A stretch of DNA of 64,000 nt, from contig NZ_JACBAZ010000002.1 in NCBI RefSeq assembly GCF_013391475.1, forward strand, positions 409,104 to 473,103, written 5' to 3'. This document shows positions 35,460-44,746 of the stretch, piece after piece (position 1 is the first letter of the stretch; every line of letters starts with the position of its first letter). Source of the stretch: Oceaniferula marina (GTDB lineage: Bacteria > Verrucomicrobiota > Verrucomicrobiia > Verrucomicrobiales > Akkermansiaceae). The position numbers were made by a program, and so were the translations under genes. The notes under the pieces are model-generated. The model made no database searches, had not been told where the DNA came from, and saw only the letters and a list, made by a program, of their open reading frames with translations.

Positions 35460-36281
35460 TTACCTCTTTCGGCGCAGGATCAGAGCGAGTCCACTCAAGC
35501 CGAGTAATGTAGCGGAAGAGGGTTCGGGAACAGCCGTGATACTGATGTTATCCATGCCTCCGAAACCTCCCATGCTTGCATAGAGTCCCGTCATGTCTGA
35601 GCCGTTTATCGTTCCGAGGTTCATGTTGATGTTCTGAAGGCCTGCAATCGCGGTTCCTGATTCACTTCCTATATCGGCCAAGGAGATGGAGATCGCTCCG
35701 TTACCTCCATTGGCAGCCAGGTCTACACTGGCCAGTAGGTTTTTGTATGTGCTGGCTGATCCTACCGAGGTCCCGCTTGTAGTGGTTCCGTTGAGATCCG
35801 TGAAAGACCACTGGCCTCCTGTGACACCAAAGCCAAAAAGGAGCTTGTTGAAGCTGTCTGTTAAACCGAATCTGGAAAACCTGGAGGTTCCGGCTCTTAC
35901 GTCTATCGAAAGCGTAAAACTCGAACTGTCGGCAATAAGATAGGAAAAGCCGGCATTGTTTTGTCGTGTCGAGGTGCTTGTGCTGTTTGCCAAGAGGCTG
36001 TTATTGCCACCGAAACTCGCATCTCCTGATCTTACACGTAGGGAGGTGGAAGCTCCTGATTCGTTGATCCACCCATCTTGGCCATTGAGTAAGGTTCCGT
36101 AATTGTTCGTTGAAAGGAACCCCGAGCCATTCAAGCTTTCAAAGTCATAGGTGTAGGTTGTGGCGGCTTCAAGCTGTGGTAAAGACCATAGGCAGGTCAG
36201 TGACAGTAATGAGCCATACAGCTTCACTTTCGAGTGGCGGGCGGTGGAAGATGTGGTCGTTGAGGTGCAATGTTTTTTCAT
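35460..36281 (-). CDS. PEP-CTERM exported protein
   Basis: A 273-residue protein with an N-terminal signal region (SLLSLTCLWSLPQLEAA) and the C-terminal tail VPEPSSATLLGLSGLALILR plus RKR. The body shares the layout of its neighbour at 34451-35245 (TYDFESLNGSGF, GQDGWIN, SRFGLTDSFN, then MDNISITAVPEP). The two are therefore paralogues, with a jelly-roll or LamG-like fold. It is transcribed divergently from the AraC-type gene at 36541, with a 259-base shared upstream region. Surface localisation is inferred. Confidence 0.9.
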   Translation of the reverse strand: MKKHCTSTTTSSTARHSKVKLYGSLLSLTCLWSLPQLEAATTYTYDFESLNGSGFLSTNNYGTLLNGQDGWINESGASTSLRVRSGDASFGGNNSLLANSTSTSTRQNNAGFSYLIADSSSFTLSIDVRAGTSRFSRFGLTDSFNKLLFGFGVTGGQWSFTDLNGTTTSGTSVGSASTYKNLLASVDLAANGGNGAISISLADIGSESGTAIAGLQNINMNLGTINGSDMTGLYASMGGFGGMDNISITAVPEPSSATLLGLSGLALILRRKR

Positions 36282-36540
36282 GCCAATGTCAGGGAGAAAT
36301 GGATGTCTGAGCTTCAGAGATGGTGACTACTGAAATAGGGGCTTGGGTAGGGGTGGATCAAGCTCGCAATGCGAAACGAAATCGATGGACAACAATACGC
36401 GACAATATGACAAATGAACGTTTGTGAAGAATGAGCATTTGGGGGCGCGAACACCTTTAGGTGTATCTATTCTTGTCTTGTTTTCTTGTTTTGAAGGCTA
36501 GATTCAAAATGACCAATCGTCGGATAAGGGCGATTGACAG

Positions 36541-37434
36541 ATGACCTTGGAGGAATTATCAACATCATCGCTTATGAACGACATGGTGACACCCTATGAA
36601 CCGGCTTTGCGTTTGCGAGTTGGATTCGGCCATACGGTTCCTGTCGAGGGTGCATCGGGAGGTTCTCCTCGTCGCCGGCGGACCCTGCGTCCTCAAGGAA
36701 CTCCTGACTGGTGTCTCTTGATTATCTTAAAAGGTCACTATGTTGTTTCTCCCGAAAGTGAGCATGCCATCGATCTTCATCCTGGTAGCGCGGTGCTTTT
36801 TCCTCCTCATCGCACACAGGATCACATTTTACATGAAAGTTGTGACGAAGGTAAAATGTTTTGGGCTCACTTTTTTCCAGAGGCCTCGATGCTCCCCTAC
36901 TTGGATTGGCCGAAACCACCGAAGCAAGATGCGCGGGTGATGCGTTGGGATTCTGCCTCGTTTCTCAATGAGCAGATTCATGAGGCTTGCAGGCATTGTG
37001 CGCAATACATGGATTCAAATTACGACAGAAAACGTTCTTTGGCCTTGCTAAGGTTAGAGGAAGTTCTGGGGCTGATTTACCAGTCGCATCCGGACAAAAA
37101 AATCAAGCAAATGGATGACAGGGTGGTTCAGTCGCTGCAGCATATTTCCGACGGTATTGGATCACCTCTTAGTGCACAAATGCTCGCGGCAAAAGCGGGT
37201 TTGTCTGTTTCGAGGTTTTCCCTTTTGTTTCGGCAAAACATGAAGTGTTCGATCATGGAGTACGTGGAAGGGCAGCGTTTGTCCATAGCGAGGCGTATGC
37301 TGGCCGATACTACCCTTCCGGTTTCTCTTATCGCAGAAACATGCGGTTTTTCATCCGTCTATTATTTTTCAAAACGGTTTCGTAAGTTCCATGAAATGAG
37401 TCCTTCGGAACACCGGCATCAGTCTAATCTTTGA
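36541..37434 (+). CDS. AraC-family transcriptional regulator
   Basis: A 297-residue regulator. The N-terminal half is an AraC-type cupin sensor (LRPQGTPDWCLLIILKGHYV, HPGSAVLFPPHRTQDHIL, FWAHFFPEASMLPYL). The C-terminal ~100 residues hold two helix-turn-helix units (LSAQMLAAKAGLSVSRFSLL and VSLIAETCGFSSVYYFSKRF). It is clearly paralogous to the regulator at 43765-44625. The alignment suggests the true start may be ATG 36574 or 36583 rather than 36541. The divergent PEP-CTERM gene and the convergent CotH gene are possible targets. The ligand is unknown, probably a sugar. Confidence 0.92.
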   Translation: MTLEELSTSSLMNDMVTPYEPALRLRVGFGHTVPVEGASGGSPRRRRTLRPQGTPDWCLLIILKGHYVVSPESEHAIDLHPGSAVLFPPHRTQDHILHESCDEGKMFWAHFFPEASMLPYLDWPKPPKQDARVMRWDSASFLNEQIHEACRHCAQYMDSNYDRKRSLALLRLEEVLGLIYQSHPDKKIKQMDDRVVQSLQHISDGIGSPLSAQMLAAKAGLSVSRFSLLFRQNMKCSIMEYVEGQRLSIARRMLADTTLPVSLIAETCGFSSVYYFSKRFRKFHEMSPSEHRHQSNL

Positions 37435-37617
37435 ACTTTGTCATAGATGCGGTTTGTTGGCTTCTGCATTTGTTTGGGTGAGGGCATCAGTTAGGGGGGG
37501 CTTGACAATGGTTGCTCACTGCCGTGCCCGTATCGGATGGTCCTATTTTCTTCCGCCTGAAAATATGCAGGTGAGCAAGTGGACGTGGATTTCTGATAGA
37601 AGAAGGGGAGCCCGATT

Positions 37618-40600
37618 CTATCGCAGTTGGACGTGGTAGCGGAGGAACATACGTTCACCGTGCAAGGGAGAGTCGGATTCAAAAATCATTTCGGCGTATC
37701 CATCCGATGTAGGGGTGATCTGGATCGGAGAAAAGCGATCATCCACAGCTTCCCAATCGATGAGATTGCTGGACTGTTCGATGCTTCCAACAAGGTCTTC
37801 CGCCGCATAGTTCCGTTCCAAAACCAATGCGGTGTTTCCGTTGGGAAGAATATGGTTTTTTTGTGCGCGGACGGCATAAGTGAGTAAACTGCCGTGATAC
37901 TGGTTATCATAGGTTGAGCCGTCGGTGTACCCCGGAGTTCCGGCTATGGCTGTGCTGGATCGCCAGTTGAAGGCGTCGCTATGATCGGGTAGCCCGATCG
38001 GGTCAATGAGCACAAGGCTCGCACCTTCACCATCCGGCGGTGTCGGCCAGGGAGAAACATCATCATAGGTGAAATCGTGAATTGCCTCTCCGGCACCAAA
38101 GGAGAGTTTGAGTCGTTCCCCGCCGTTATCGAGTTTGCCGCTCCATTGGCCCGCAACTCGGGAGTTGTTGCCATACCGATAGCTAAAGGCGCCCGCGTCT
38201 TCGACAAGCAGCACATACTCACCGGGGGCGAGCGAGGTGATGCCGCTGCCAGCAAAGTCAAAATCAACCCCTTTGGTGAAACGCAGTTCTGTTAGGTTGA
38301 TGCTTTGATCGCTGACGTTGCGGATTTCAACAAATTCGAAATCGTCGGCATCGATGAATCCTGCTGCCCGTTCCGAGGAGGTAGGTGGTGGTGGGTGGTA
38401 CATGATCTCGCTGATGACGAGACTTTCTTTGAATCGACTCAGATTGGATGCAGTGGTGGTAAATTCAATGGGGGCGGACCAGTGGCTCCAGCGACCTGAC
38501 TGATCGGCATGGCGCACGCGGGCGCGATAGGTATGTCCCGGGCGGGTGGCCACGGCAGGCAGGCTGAGGGAGTTTTGAAAGGTGGTTATTTCACCGGATT
38601 CCCATGGATGGTTCCATTCGAAGGTGGCAGGCAGGAACGATGGTTGCCAGTGTGCGGTGAGTTCGAAGTCGAAGCTCATGTCGCCACTGCCGGGGTCATG
38701 TTGGTGGATGGAGACAGCGATGGTGTTGAGACCTTCTACAAAGGCACTGGGGGGAATGCTGAATGGATGGGCTACGGATTCATCGCTTCCTGATGCCGCG
38801 GCCGAGGCGAGGGTGAGATGGTTGATGGGTCCGTCGGGCATCTGGTTGCGCCAGACTTCGGCGCCGTTGACATAGACCACGGCGCCATCGTCGCGGATGA
38901 TGGCGGCATCGATGTGGGAGAGGGATTCTGCGTCGGTGATGTTGAGTGTTGTGCGGAAAAATGTGGCTGCTCGGGACGGGCCGCTTACTGTGGTTTTTTG
39001 GTCGGATTCGCCGTAGCCGATTTGTGTCTGACCTTCGGCCCATGTGGAGTCATCGAAGCTGCTCTCTGTCCAACCGGTGCCCGGGTCGCCGCCGATGTCG
39101 TGGTATTTCCAGGTGTCGCCGCTGGTGATAAGCTTGCTGGATCCCTGGGCATTGGTGTCGAGATTGGCCACCTCGGCGACGCGCCATTGCATTTTGCCGA
39201 AGGTGTTGGCTCCCTGGCTGTCAGAGAATGCGGAGCAGTTGAACTGGAGGCTGTCGGTGGGGTAGTCCGCTTCTCCTGTGTAGCTGATGCTTGGCGTGTC
39301 CGGGATCTGCTCGTCACTGGCGATTTGATCTAAAAAGGCGGCCCGCCCACCTGCCAGTTCAGAGCCGTAAACCGTATCGCTTGCAAAGGCCACGTCCTTC
39401 ATCGGGTCGGTGATGTCACTGAGGTTCACCATGGATTCGCTGCCCGCCTCGGCGGGAGCACCATCCCAACGGTCGCGGTCGGCCAGGCAGAATGCTTCGA
39501 TGGCGTTGGCATGTTCGTCGATCATGCGGTTGACGGTTTCTTTTTGCCAGAGCAGATCGCGGAACTCGCGGATGAAGTTGCGGTAGGCGATGGTGAAGGT
39601 TTCTTTTTCCTGGCTGCTTGGCGGGCGGGTGGTGTCATTGAAGATCGAGGCCCAGGGAAAGCCGATGCCGATGGCGATGCCTGTGGCGTTATACTGGTCG
39701 TGGTAGCCTTTGATCCAGGTGGCGTCATGGTCATGCGGGATTAGCCGGAGCAGGCCGTGGATGCTTGCGCTGTCCGGCTTGAAGTACCAGGTGCGGTTTT
39801 TCAGATGGCTGGCGGTGGTGCCGAAGTCGTAATGGCGGACGGCTTCCACCACGGCGTGGTAGCGCATCCACTGGTCCCAATCGACGTGTGACTCGAGCCA
39901 GGAATCGCTTCGCGATGCGTTCAGGTTGTTTCTGATGTTAGTGAAGTCCGAGCCGTCCGTTACGCCTTGACGGCTTTGGTTGCGTTGCAGGTCGAGCGGG
40001 TTGCTGACGCCGTCCTTGAGTTTATAGATATTTCCGTTGGGTAGATCTCTCTCGTCGAGCAGGCGGCCGTCGATATCCTGGATGACGGTGGCGAGACCGA
40101 AAAAATCCCCGTTGTACTGGTCGGGGGCTTCTTCGGCGTCATCGATCATGCGGAAGTGGACTGGGAAGAATCTGGGACATTCCACGCCAACCATGCGCCA
40201 AAGTTTGGAATTGATGGTTTCCGGGATGCCGTAGGTGTTGGTGCCGCTGAAGCGGGCCATTTTTCCCGTGTTGAGGCTGCGCCATTTTTCCTTGAGTAAG
40301 TTCCCGTTTTCATCCCGGGCCTGGAAGTAGTGGCCGCGGTTGAAGCGGAAACGCATCGAGCGTTTGCCGTTGCCGGTGTAGCGGTCGTTGCGCTGCCGCA
40401 GCCGCCACAGGACGTGGTCGTAAACGACGCCGTCATAAACGAGAGTGCATTCCCAGTTGAATGCCTTGGTGGCGGCGACATTGTTCTTCGGGATTTGCAG
40501 GCCTCCGTCTCCGGTCGAGCTGTAGGCGTAGGCGTAGCGCCGGTCGGCGTCGCGGGTGATCATGGTGTAAACCGGCAGGGTGTTGAGTATGTCGGCGGAA

Positions 40601-41640
40601 TACGTATGGCCGGCTCCCTCCGGGTGGACGGAGTTCGAGGAGGCGGTGTAGGCTGGCAGGCCGTCGTAGACGAAATAGGCAAAATTCCTGGAGCCATCAT
40701 CTGCGTAGGGCACCCTGATTTGCCCCGCGAGCGTGTCCACGGCGGTGATCCGGTAACGGACCAAGGTTCGGTGTGCCTGTGCCGGCACCTGGCAGGTGTA
40801 GATGCTGTCACCTGCGATGGCATCCCCCTGGCTGCCGTCATCGACCATGGGAAGACTCGTCCAGTTAGCAGCCGCTTCAAACTCCGGGTTGTCTTGTAGG
40901 GGTGAGGTGGGGGCTCCCGTGAGTGTGGAATAGTCCCGGGGGAGGTAGGCTGGAAGATAGGCGCCAGGAGTAACGATCTGGACCAGCAGCTGCACCTGGT
41001 TGACCCCGTCACTGTCCGTGATTTTGGCTGTGACTGTGGTGTGCTCTTGCGAGTTTGGGGCATGCGGTGTGTGTGTGACCTGACGAATCAACGGAGGGGC
41101 ATTCGCTACTACGACGGAGTTGTCCTGGCTTGGTGTGGGAGGCGCACCACGCCAGGCACCACCGAGGTCGTTATCCAGTCCGGTCTGGACTAATTGCATG
41201 GAGTCTCCTTCACCGCCCGGACTAACCGGCCATGGGAAACCGACACGGTAGTCCACGCTGTCCATGAGGGCACCGGTGGCGTCGAGTAATTCCAGTTTTT
41301 CGCCGTCGTTGGACAATGAGCCGCTGTATTCCAGGACCTGTGTCTCTGGGGGGATTTGACTGAATTGAGCTGTCAGGGCGGCGGGGTCTTCTGCCAGCAG
41401 CAGAAAGGAACCGGGAGCCAGAAAGGTGCCAGTGGGGATGGTCAGCGAGACGCCATCGGCAAAGGTCCATCCGCTCAGGTCCAGTGGAGTCTCGCCTGTG
41501 TTCTTAAGCTCGATGAACTCAACAAATTCTGTTTTGGGTTCGGCGTCGTAGTGAATTTCGTTAATGACGATGCCAGCGCTGCTGTTCAGGCTGCTGAGCA
41601 GGGAGCAGAGTAGGGCAGCAGAGCAGCGGAGCATCTTCAT
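37618..41640 (-). CDS. Large secreted protein with lamin-tail and CotH-like domains
   Basis: A 1340-residue exported protein (signal peptide RCSAALLCSLLSSLNSSAG). A first lamin-tail (LTD) domain lies at about 22-130 (GIVINEIHYDAEPKTEFVEF). A CotH-kinase-like region runs from about 350 to 720 (LPVYTMITRDADRRYAYAYS, NIYKLKDGVSNP, LRLIPHDHDATW). A jelly-roll domain at about 840-1000 (WTESSFDDSTW, FFRTTLNI, YVNGAEVWRNQ) precedes an FN3-like part. A second LTD domain spans ~1070-1190 (LVISEIMYHPPPP, FEFVEIRNVSDQ). CotH proteins are atypical protein kinases; in Verrucomicrobiota such multidomain proteins are common but not characterised. It has no PEP-CTERM tail. Confidence 0.8.
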   Translation of the reverse strand: MKMLRCSAALLCSLLSSLNSSAGIVINEIHYDAEPKTEFVEFIELKNTGETPLDLSGWTFADGVSLTIPTGTFLAPGSFLLLAEDPAALTAQFSQIPPETQVLEYSGSLSNDGEKLELLDATGALMDSVDYRVGFPWPVSPGGEGDSMQLVQTGLDNDLGGAWRGAPPTPSQDNSVVVANAPPLIRQVTHTPHAPNSQEHTTVTAKITDSDGVNQVQLLVQIVTPGAYLPAYLPRDYSTLTGAPTSPLQDNPEFEAAANWTSLPMVDDGSQGDAIAGDSIYTCQVPAQAHRTLVRYRITAVDTLAGQIRVPYADDGSRNFAYFVYDGLPAYTASSNSVHPEGAGHTYSADILNTLPVYTMITRDADRRYAYAYSSTGDGGLQIPKNNVAATKAFNWECTLVYDGVVYDHVLWRLRQRNDRYTGNGKRSMRFRFNRGHYFQARDENGNLLKEKWRSLNTGKMARFSGTNTYGIPETINSKLWRMVGVECPRFFPVHFRMIDDAEEAPDQYNGDFFGLATVIQDIDGRLLDERDLPNGNIYKLKDGVSNPLDLQRNQSRQGVTDGSDFTNIRNNLNASRSDSWLESHVDWDQWMRYHAVVEAVRHYDFGTTASHLKNRTWYFKPDSASIHGLLRLIPHDHDATWIKGYHDQYNATGIAIGIGFPWASIFNDTTRPPSSQEKETFTIAYRNFIREFRDLLWQKETVNRMIDEHANAIEAFCLADRDRWDGAPAEAGSESMVNLSDITDPMKDVAFASDTVYGSELAGGRAAFLDQIASDEQIPDTPSISYTGEADYPTDSLQFNCSAFSDSQGANTFGKMQWRVAEVANLDTNAQGSSKLITSGDTWKYHDIGGDPGTGWTESSFDDSTWAEGQTQIGYGESDQKTTVSGPSRAATFFRTTLNITDAESLSHIDAAIIRDDGAVVYVNGAEVWRNQMPDGPINHLTLASAAASGSDESVAHPFSIPPSAFVEGLNTIAVSIHQHDPGSGDMSFDFELTAHWQPSFLPATFEWNHPWESGEITTFQNSLSLPAVATRPGHTYRARVRHADQSGRWSHWSAPIEFTTTASNLSRFKESLVISEIMYHPPPPTSSERAAGFIDADDFEFVEIRNVSDQSINLTELRFTKGVDFDFAGSGITSLAPGEYVLLVEDAGAFSYRYGNNSRVAGQWSGKLDNGGERLKLSFGAGEAIHDFTYDDVSPWPTPPDGEGASLVLIDPIGLPDHSDAFNWRSSTAIAGTPGYTDGSTYDNQYHGSLLTYAVRAQKNHILPNGNTALVLERNYAAEDLVGSIEQSSNLIDWEAVDDRFSPIQITPTSDGYAEMIFESDSPLHGERMFLRYHVQLR

Positions 41641-41649
41641 GGATGAGGA

Positions 41650-41693
41650 AATGCCCGCCCTGATCGAATAAAGCTCAAGGCGGGCATTTTTTT
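41650..41693 (-). terminator. Hairpin terminator downstream of a PEP-CTERM gene
   Basis: A perfect 10-bp stem (AATGCCCGCC at 41650-41659 with GGCGGGCATT at 41679-41688) lies between the PEP-CTERM gene at 41743 and the CotH gene. It is flanked by an A-run on the minus strand before the stem. The T-run after it is best on the plus strand, so it may act in both directions. A closely similar hairpin follows the next PEP-CTERM gene. Confidence 0.65.
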
Positions 41694-41742
41694 AAATCGT
41701 TTTCTATGCACGGCCTTTGGCCATGTGGGCTAAGCCGTTTGT

Positions 41743-42474
41743 TTACTTCCTACGGCGAAGGATCAAGGCCATTCCACCGAGGCCGAGCAGTGCTGCGGAT
41801 GTCGGCTCGGGAACTGTTTCAACCACCAAGCGGGGTCTGAACGCAGCATTGGTGGCTTCGCTGCTGTAGAAGCTCTGCACTCCTGATGGCAGGGGGCTTA
41901 CATCTGCATTATAAATGACCAAGCCATTGTTGCTACCGTCATTCCATTCGGCGAATAGCTGGCTAAAATCGGCATAGCTCGTTCCCGATACACTCAAAGG
42001 AATGCTGATCACGGTGTCGTTGAGAGCGTCGCTTGCAGTCAAAGCAAATGATGAGTTGAGTGTTTCGCTGTCGCCGGGGCGGGATCGGGCTCCAGCGGCT
42101 CCTGTCCAAGCGTTTGTGCCGTTCCTGGTATTCCATGTTGCTCCGGAATTTGTCCAATCGGCATTGCCGTCAACGAGGGCTCCCACAAATCCTCTGCGTG
42201 AGCCTGTTGAGTCCTGAAGTGTCAGTTCCAGAGTAACGGAAAGAATGTCAGCGGCGGGAATGGACGCGATCGTGCTGGCATCAAACCGGAACAGCATGGA
42301 ACGCGCTTGATTGTTTCCAGGCGCGCCAAAGCTGAAGGTGCTCTCTGTTGAGTAGTTGGTGTTGGATGAATTTTGCTGGGTATAGGTATCTTCGGTTGTC
42401 GTGAGGACAGTGGTTGCGGCTTGAGCTCCTAGAACAGAAAGCGTGGAGCCAAGCAGATAAGGTAATAGTTTCAT
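41743..42474 (-). CDS. PEP-CTERM exported protein with DNRLRE-like domain
   Basis: A 243-residue protein with signal peptide (KLLPYLLGSTLSVLGAQAA) and tail VPEPTSAALLGLGGMALILR plus RRK. The body has the DNRLRE pattern (TTEDTYTQQNSSNTNYSTES, then RSMLFRFDASTIAS..ADILSV and the TWNTRNGTNAWTGAAG segment). This beta-sandwich module occurs in many secreted proteins. Its role is probably structural or adhesive at the cell surface after exosortase processing. It is followed by a strong hairpin. Confidence 0.9.
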   Translation of the reverse strand: MKLLPYLLGSTLSVLGAQAATTVLTTTEDTYTQQNSSNTNYSTESTFSFGAPGNNQARSMLFRFDASTIASIPAADILSVTLELTLQDSTGSRRGFVGALVDGNADWTNSGATWNTRNGTNAWTGAAGARSRPGDSETLNSSFALTASDALNDTVISIPLSVSGTSYADFSQLFAEWNDGSNNGLVIYNADVSPLPSGVQSFYSSEATNAAFRPRLVVETVPEPTSAALLGLGGMALILRRRK

Positions 42475-42815
42475 TTCAGTTGTTGTTGGATTGTGTTTGT
42501 TTATGCCGAAGCATCAGAAACCAGTGTTGGCTGGTTCGATGTCAGGTATTGAAACTCAGGTTGTTACCTCTCGGGAATGTGTTCAATTACATTTTGATCT
42601 CACAGATCTAGAAGGAAAGTATTCAGTGTGAAAAGGCAAGATGCAGGATCTTGGGTGGATGATCATGTGTTTGTTTGTGTGTCGCTTGTTCAGGGCGACC
42701 TATGGATGTGCCTTTCCTTCTTGAATTGGAATACCCGCCTTGGCGCTGGGAGCATCAAGGCGGGCATGGGTTGTTTTCGTGTATGGCCAGTGGCCATGAT
42801 GCACGAGCCGTTTGT
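42475..42815. other. 341-base intergenic region between two PEP-CTERM genes
   Basis: No supported gene. It contains the upstream region of the PEP-CTERM gene ending at 42474 and, on the other side, the 3' hairpin of the gene at 42816-43526. Plus-strand open frames here are shadows. Confidence 0.6.
42734..42764 (-). terminator. Hairpin downstream of a PEP-CTERM gene, matching the one at 41650
   Basis: The 9-bp stem CCCGCCTTG (42734-42742) / CAAGGCGGG (42756-42764) has the same stem sequence as the hairpin at 41650-41693. The ~70 bases between stem and gene stop are also alike in both places (GGCCATG-type palindrome, then GCCGTTTGTTTA). There is no good T-run on the minus strand, so it could be an RNA-stabilising structure rather than a terminator. 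Confidence 0.55.
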
Positions 42816-43526
42816 TTATTTCCTGCGGCGCAGGATGAGGGCCACTCCGCCGAGGCCGAGCAGTGCAGAAGCGGATGGTTCGGGGACCGATTCCAGTTGG
42901 ACACCACTGAGTGTCAGAAATTGGCTGGTGCTGGCACTGGTAAGGAGCACCGTGGCATTCCCGGAGCCATCCGGCGTGAAACTAATGATGGAATTGTTAA
43001 AGTCGGCAGCCGTGGCAGTGGACCCTTTTTTGATATTGCTTGCCTGTCCATTGGTGGCGGTGCCAACCAGAGATCCGGTGGTGATGCTGGGTGTAATGGT
43101 GTAGCTACCCGAGGAAAAAGAGGAGCTGTCCGTTGCTGACACGTTGTGCCATGCGGTGAGTTGGTGCTCAGTATTGAGGGCGAGGCCGGAAAAGGTGATG
43201 ATCACTGTGCCATTACCGTTTCGTGCAGCGGCGGTGTCACCGACGAGGTTGTTCCAGTCCGCATCTGTCACATTGACGGCTCCCCATGTGCCACCTGCAC
43301 GTCCTTGAAAGTATCCACTTCCTCCGGCAGTGATGGTGACGCCAGCTGGAGTGGGCATTGAAGTTGCCGCGGAACCTCCGTTTGGAGCCACGCTTGCGGT
43401 CCAGCCGGTTTGGGTTGTTGACTGGGAGTCTTTCTGAAGGTCGAGCTGGTAGACGATGGCGGCACTCGCCGAGTGCGCCGCCATGACGGAGGCCGCGGCG
43501 ATGCTTACTAATTTTTTGGTTCTCAT
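42816..43526 (-). CDS. PEP-CTERM exported protein
   Basis: A 236-residue protein. ATG 43526 was chosen because it gives a standard signal peptide (TKKLVSIAAASVMAAHSASAA); a longer frame from 43733 adds 69 residues with no leader character. The body is Thr/Ser/Ala-rich with beta pattern (YFQGRAGGTWGAVNVTDADW, TVIITFSGLALNTEHQLTAW). The tail is VPEPSASALLGLGGVALILR plus RRK. It is divergent from the AraC regulator at 43765, mirroring the 35460/36541 pair. Surface protein of unknown role. Confidence 0.88.
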   Translation of the reverse strand: MRTKKLVSIAAASVMAAHSASAAIVYQLDLQKDSQSTTQTGWTASVAPNGGSAATSMPTPAGVTITAGGSGYFQGRAGGTWGAVNVTDADWNNLVGDTAAARNGNGTVIITFSGLALNTEHQLTAWHNVSATDSSSFSSGSYTITPSITTGSLVGTATNGQASNIKKGSTATAADFNNSIISFTPDGSGNATVLLTSASTSQFLTLSGVQLESVPEPSASALLGLGGVALILRRRK

Positions 43527-43764
43527 GGTTATCTTGCTTGGTTTGATGCCGGTCATGACGTGTAGCGTCATGGCATTACCATGCGTAAGAACATGCTCGT
43601 TGCAGCGTATGCAAGTGGATTTCAGCGGCTCAGCTTTGGGGGAATCGGATTTAGCAAGATATGGCAGATTGACGGATGATTTTCGTAAAAAGCTGTCCGT
43701 TGATTTGTGTGGAATTGCGTCTTTGTTTGACAAAGGGTAGGTTTGTTTCTAGCGGTAATATCAG

Positions 43765-44625
43765 ATGATGCAGTACACTCCCACGCCCTATGAGTCAGCG
43801 TTACGACTCCAGGCTGATTACGGCAAGGCCAGGCCCAAAGAGGGCGAGGGCGGGACCTCTGTTTATCGTCGCCGCACCTTGCGACCTGAGGGAACACCTG
43901 ACTGGCATCTCATGGTGATTTTGGAGAGTGAGTATGTGATTTGCCCGTATTCGGAGCATCAAATAACCGTAGCTCCAGGTCAGGCGGTTTTGTATCCACC
44001 GCATATGGCGCAAGATAATATGCTGCATCATGATTACCAAACAGGGAAGACATTTTGGGCTCATTTTTTTCCGGAAGTGACCATGATGCCTTTTTTGAAA
44101 TGGCCCAAATCAAAGGTCGGTCCGGGTATTCTCAAATGGGATGTTGATGGAGTCTTGCATCATAAGATTCAAGAAGCGTGCGGACGATGTGTTGCTTATC
44201 TCGAATCCGATTACGATCGACGCAGGTCACTTGCTTTATTGGCACTGGAAGAAATATTGAGGCTGATCTACCAAGTGCATCCAGGAAAGGACTTGAAGCG
44301 TTTGGATGACCGGGTTGCGTTGGCTCTTCAATATATGGCCGAGAATATTCGTGAGCCTCTCAAGATAAAACATGTTGCGGGTGTGACCGGTCTATCTGCT
44401 TCCCGGTTTTCTCATATTTTTAGTGACAATATGAAGTGCGGAGTGATGGAGTATATTGAGAATCAACGTATGAATATGGCATGCAGTATGCTGACTCATA
44501 CGGAGCTACCCGTGTCCGTTATCTCAGGGAAGTGTGGTTTTTCTTCGGCTGATTATTTTGCGAAGCGTTTCCGAAAATTGAATGATCTGAGCCCGTCAGA
44601 GTACCGGCAACAATCAACTGAGTGA
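43765..44625 (+). CDS. AraC-family regulator of the glycan-use cluster
   Basis: A 286-residue regulator, strongly similar along its length to the one at 36541-37434 (shared RRRTLRP.GTPDW, FWAHFFPE, YDR.RSLALL, DDRV). The N-terminal cupin sensor is followed by two helix-turn-helix units (IKHVAGVTGLSASRFSHIF and VSVISGKCGFSSADYFAKRF). It is the first gene of the co-directional series symporter-GH2-DUF5703-GH36-beta-helix and probably controls it, with a sugar or oligosaccharide as effector. Start ATG 43765 (or 43768). Confidence 0.92.
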   Translation: MMQYTPTPYESALRLQADYGKARPKEGEGGTSVYRRRTLRPEGTPDWHLMVILESEYVICPYSEHQITVAPGQAVLYPPHMAQDNMLHHDYQTGKTFWAHFFPEVTMMPFLKWPKSKVGPGILKWDVDGVLHHKIQEACGRCVAYLESDYDRRRSLALLALEEILRLIYQVHPGKDLKRLDDRVALALQYMAENIREPLKIKHVAGVTGLSASRFSHIFSDNMKCGVMEYIENQRMNMACSMLTHTELPVSVISGKCGFSSADYFAKRFRKLNDLSPSEYRQQSTE

Positions 44626-44746
44626 TTCGGATCATTCAGGGGATGCTGTTGGATTTCTATCCACAGCGCTATAAGGCAAGGATATATGTCAATATGCCAT
44701 TCCAATGTGGGAAAGGGCACGGTAGGGTGCTACCGAATCAAACGTT

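Noticed and set aside
42628-43139. Two plus-strand frames of ~155 codons opposite the PEP-CTERM gene
   Set aside because: They are antisense shadows of the PEP-CTERM gene at 42816-43526 and its 3' region.
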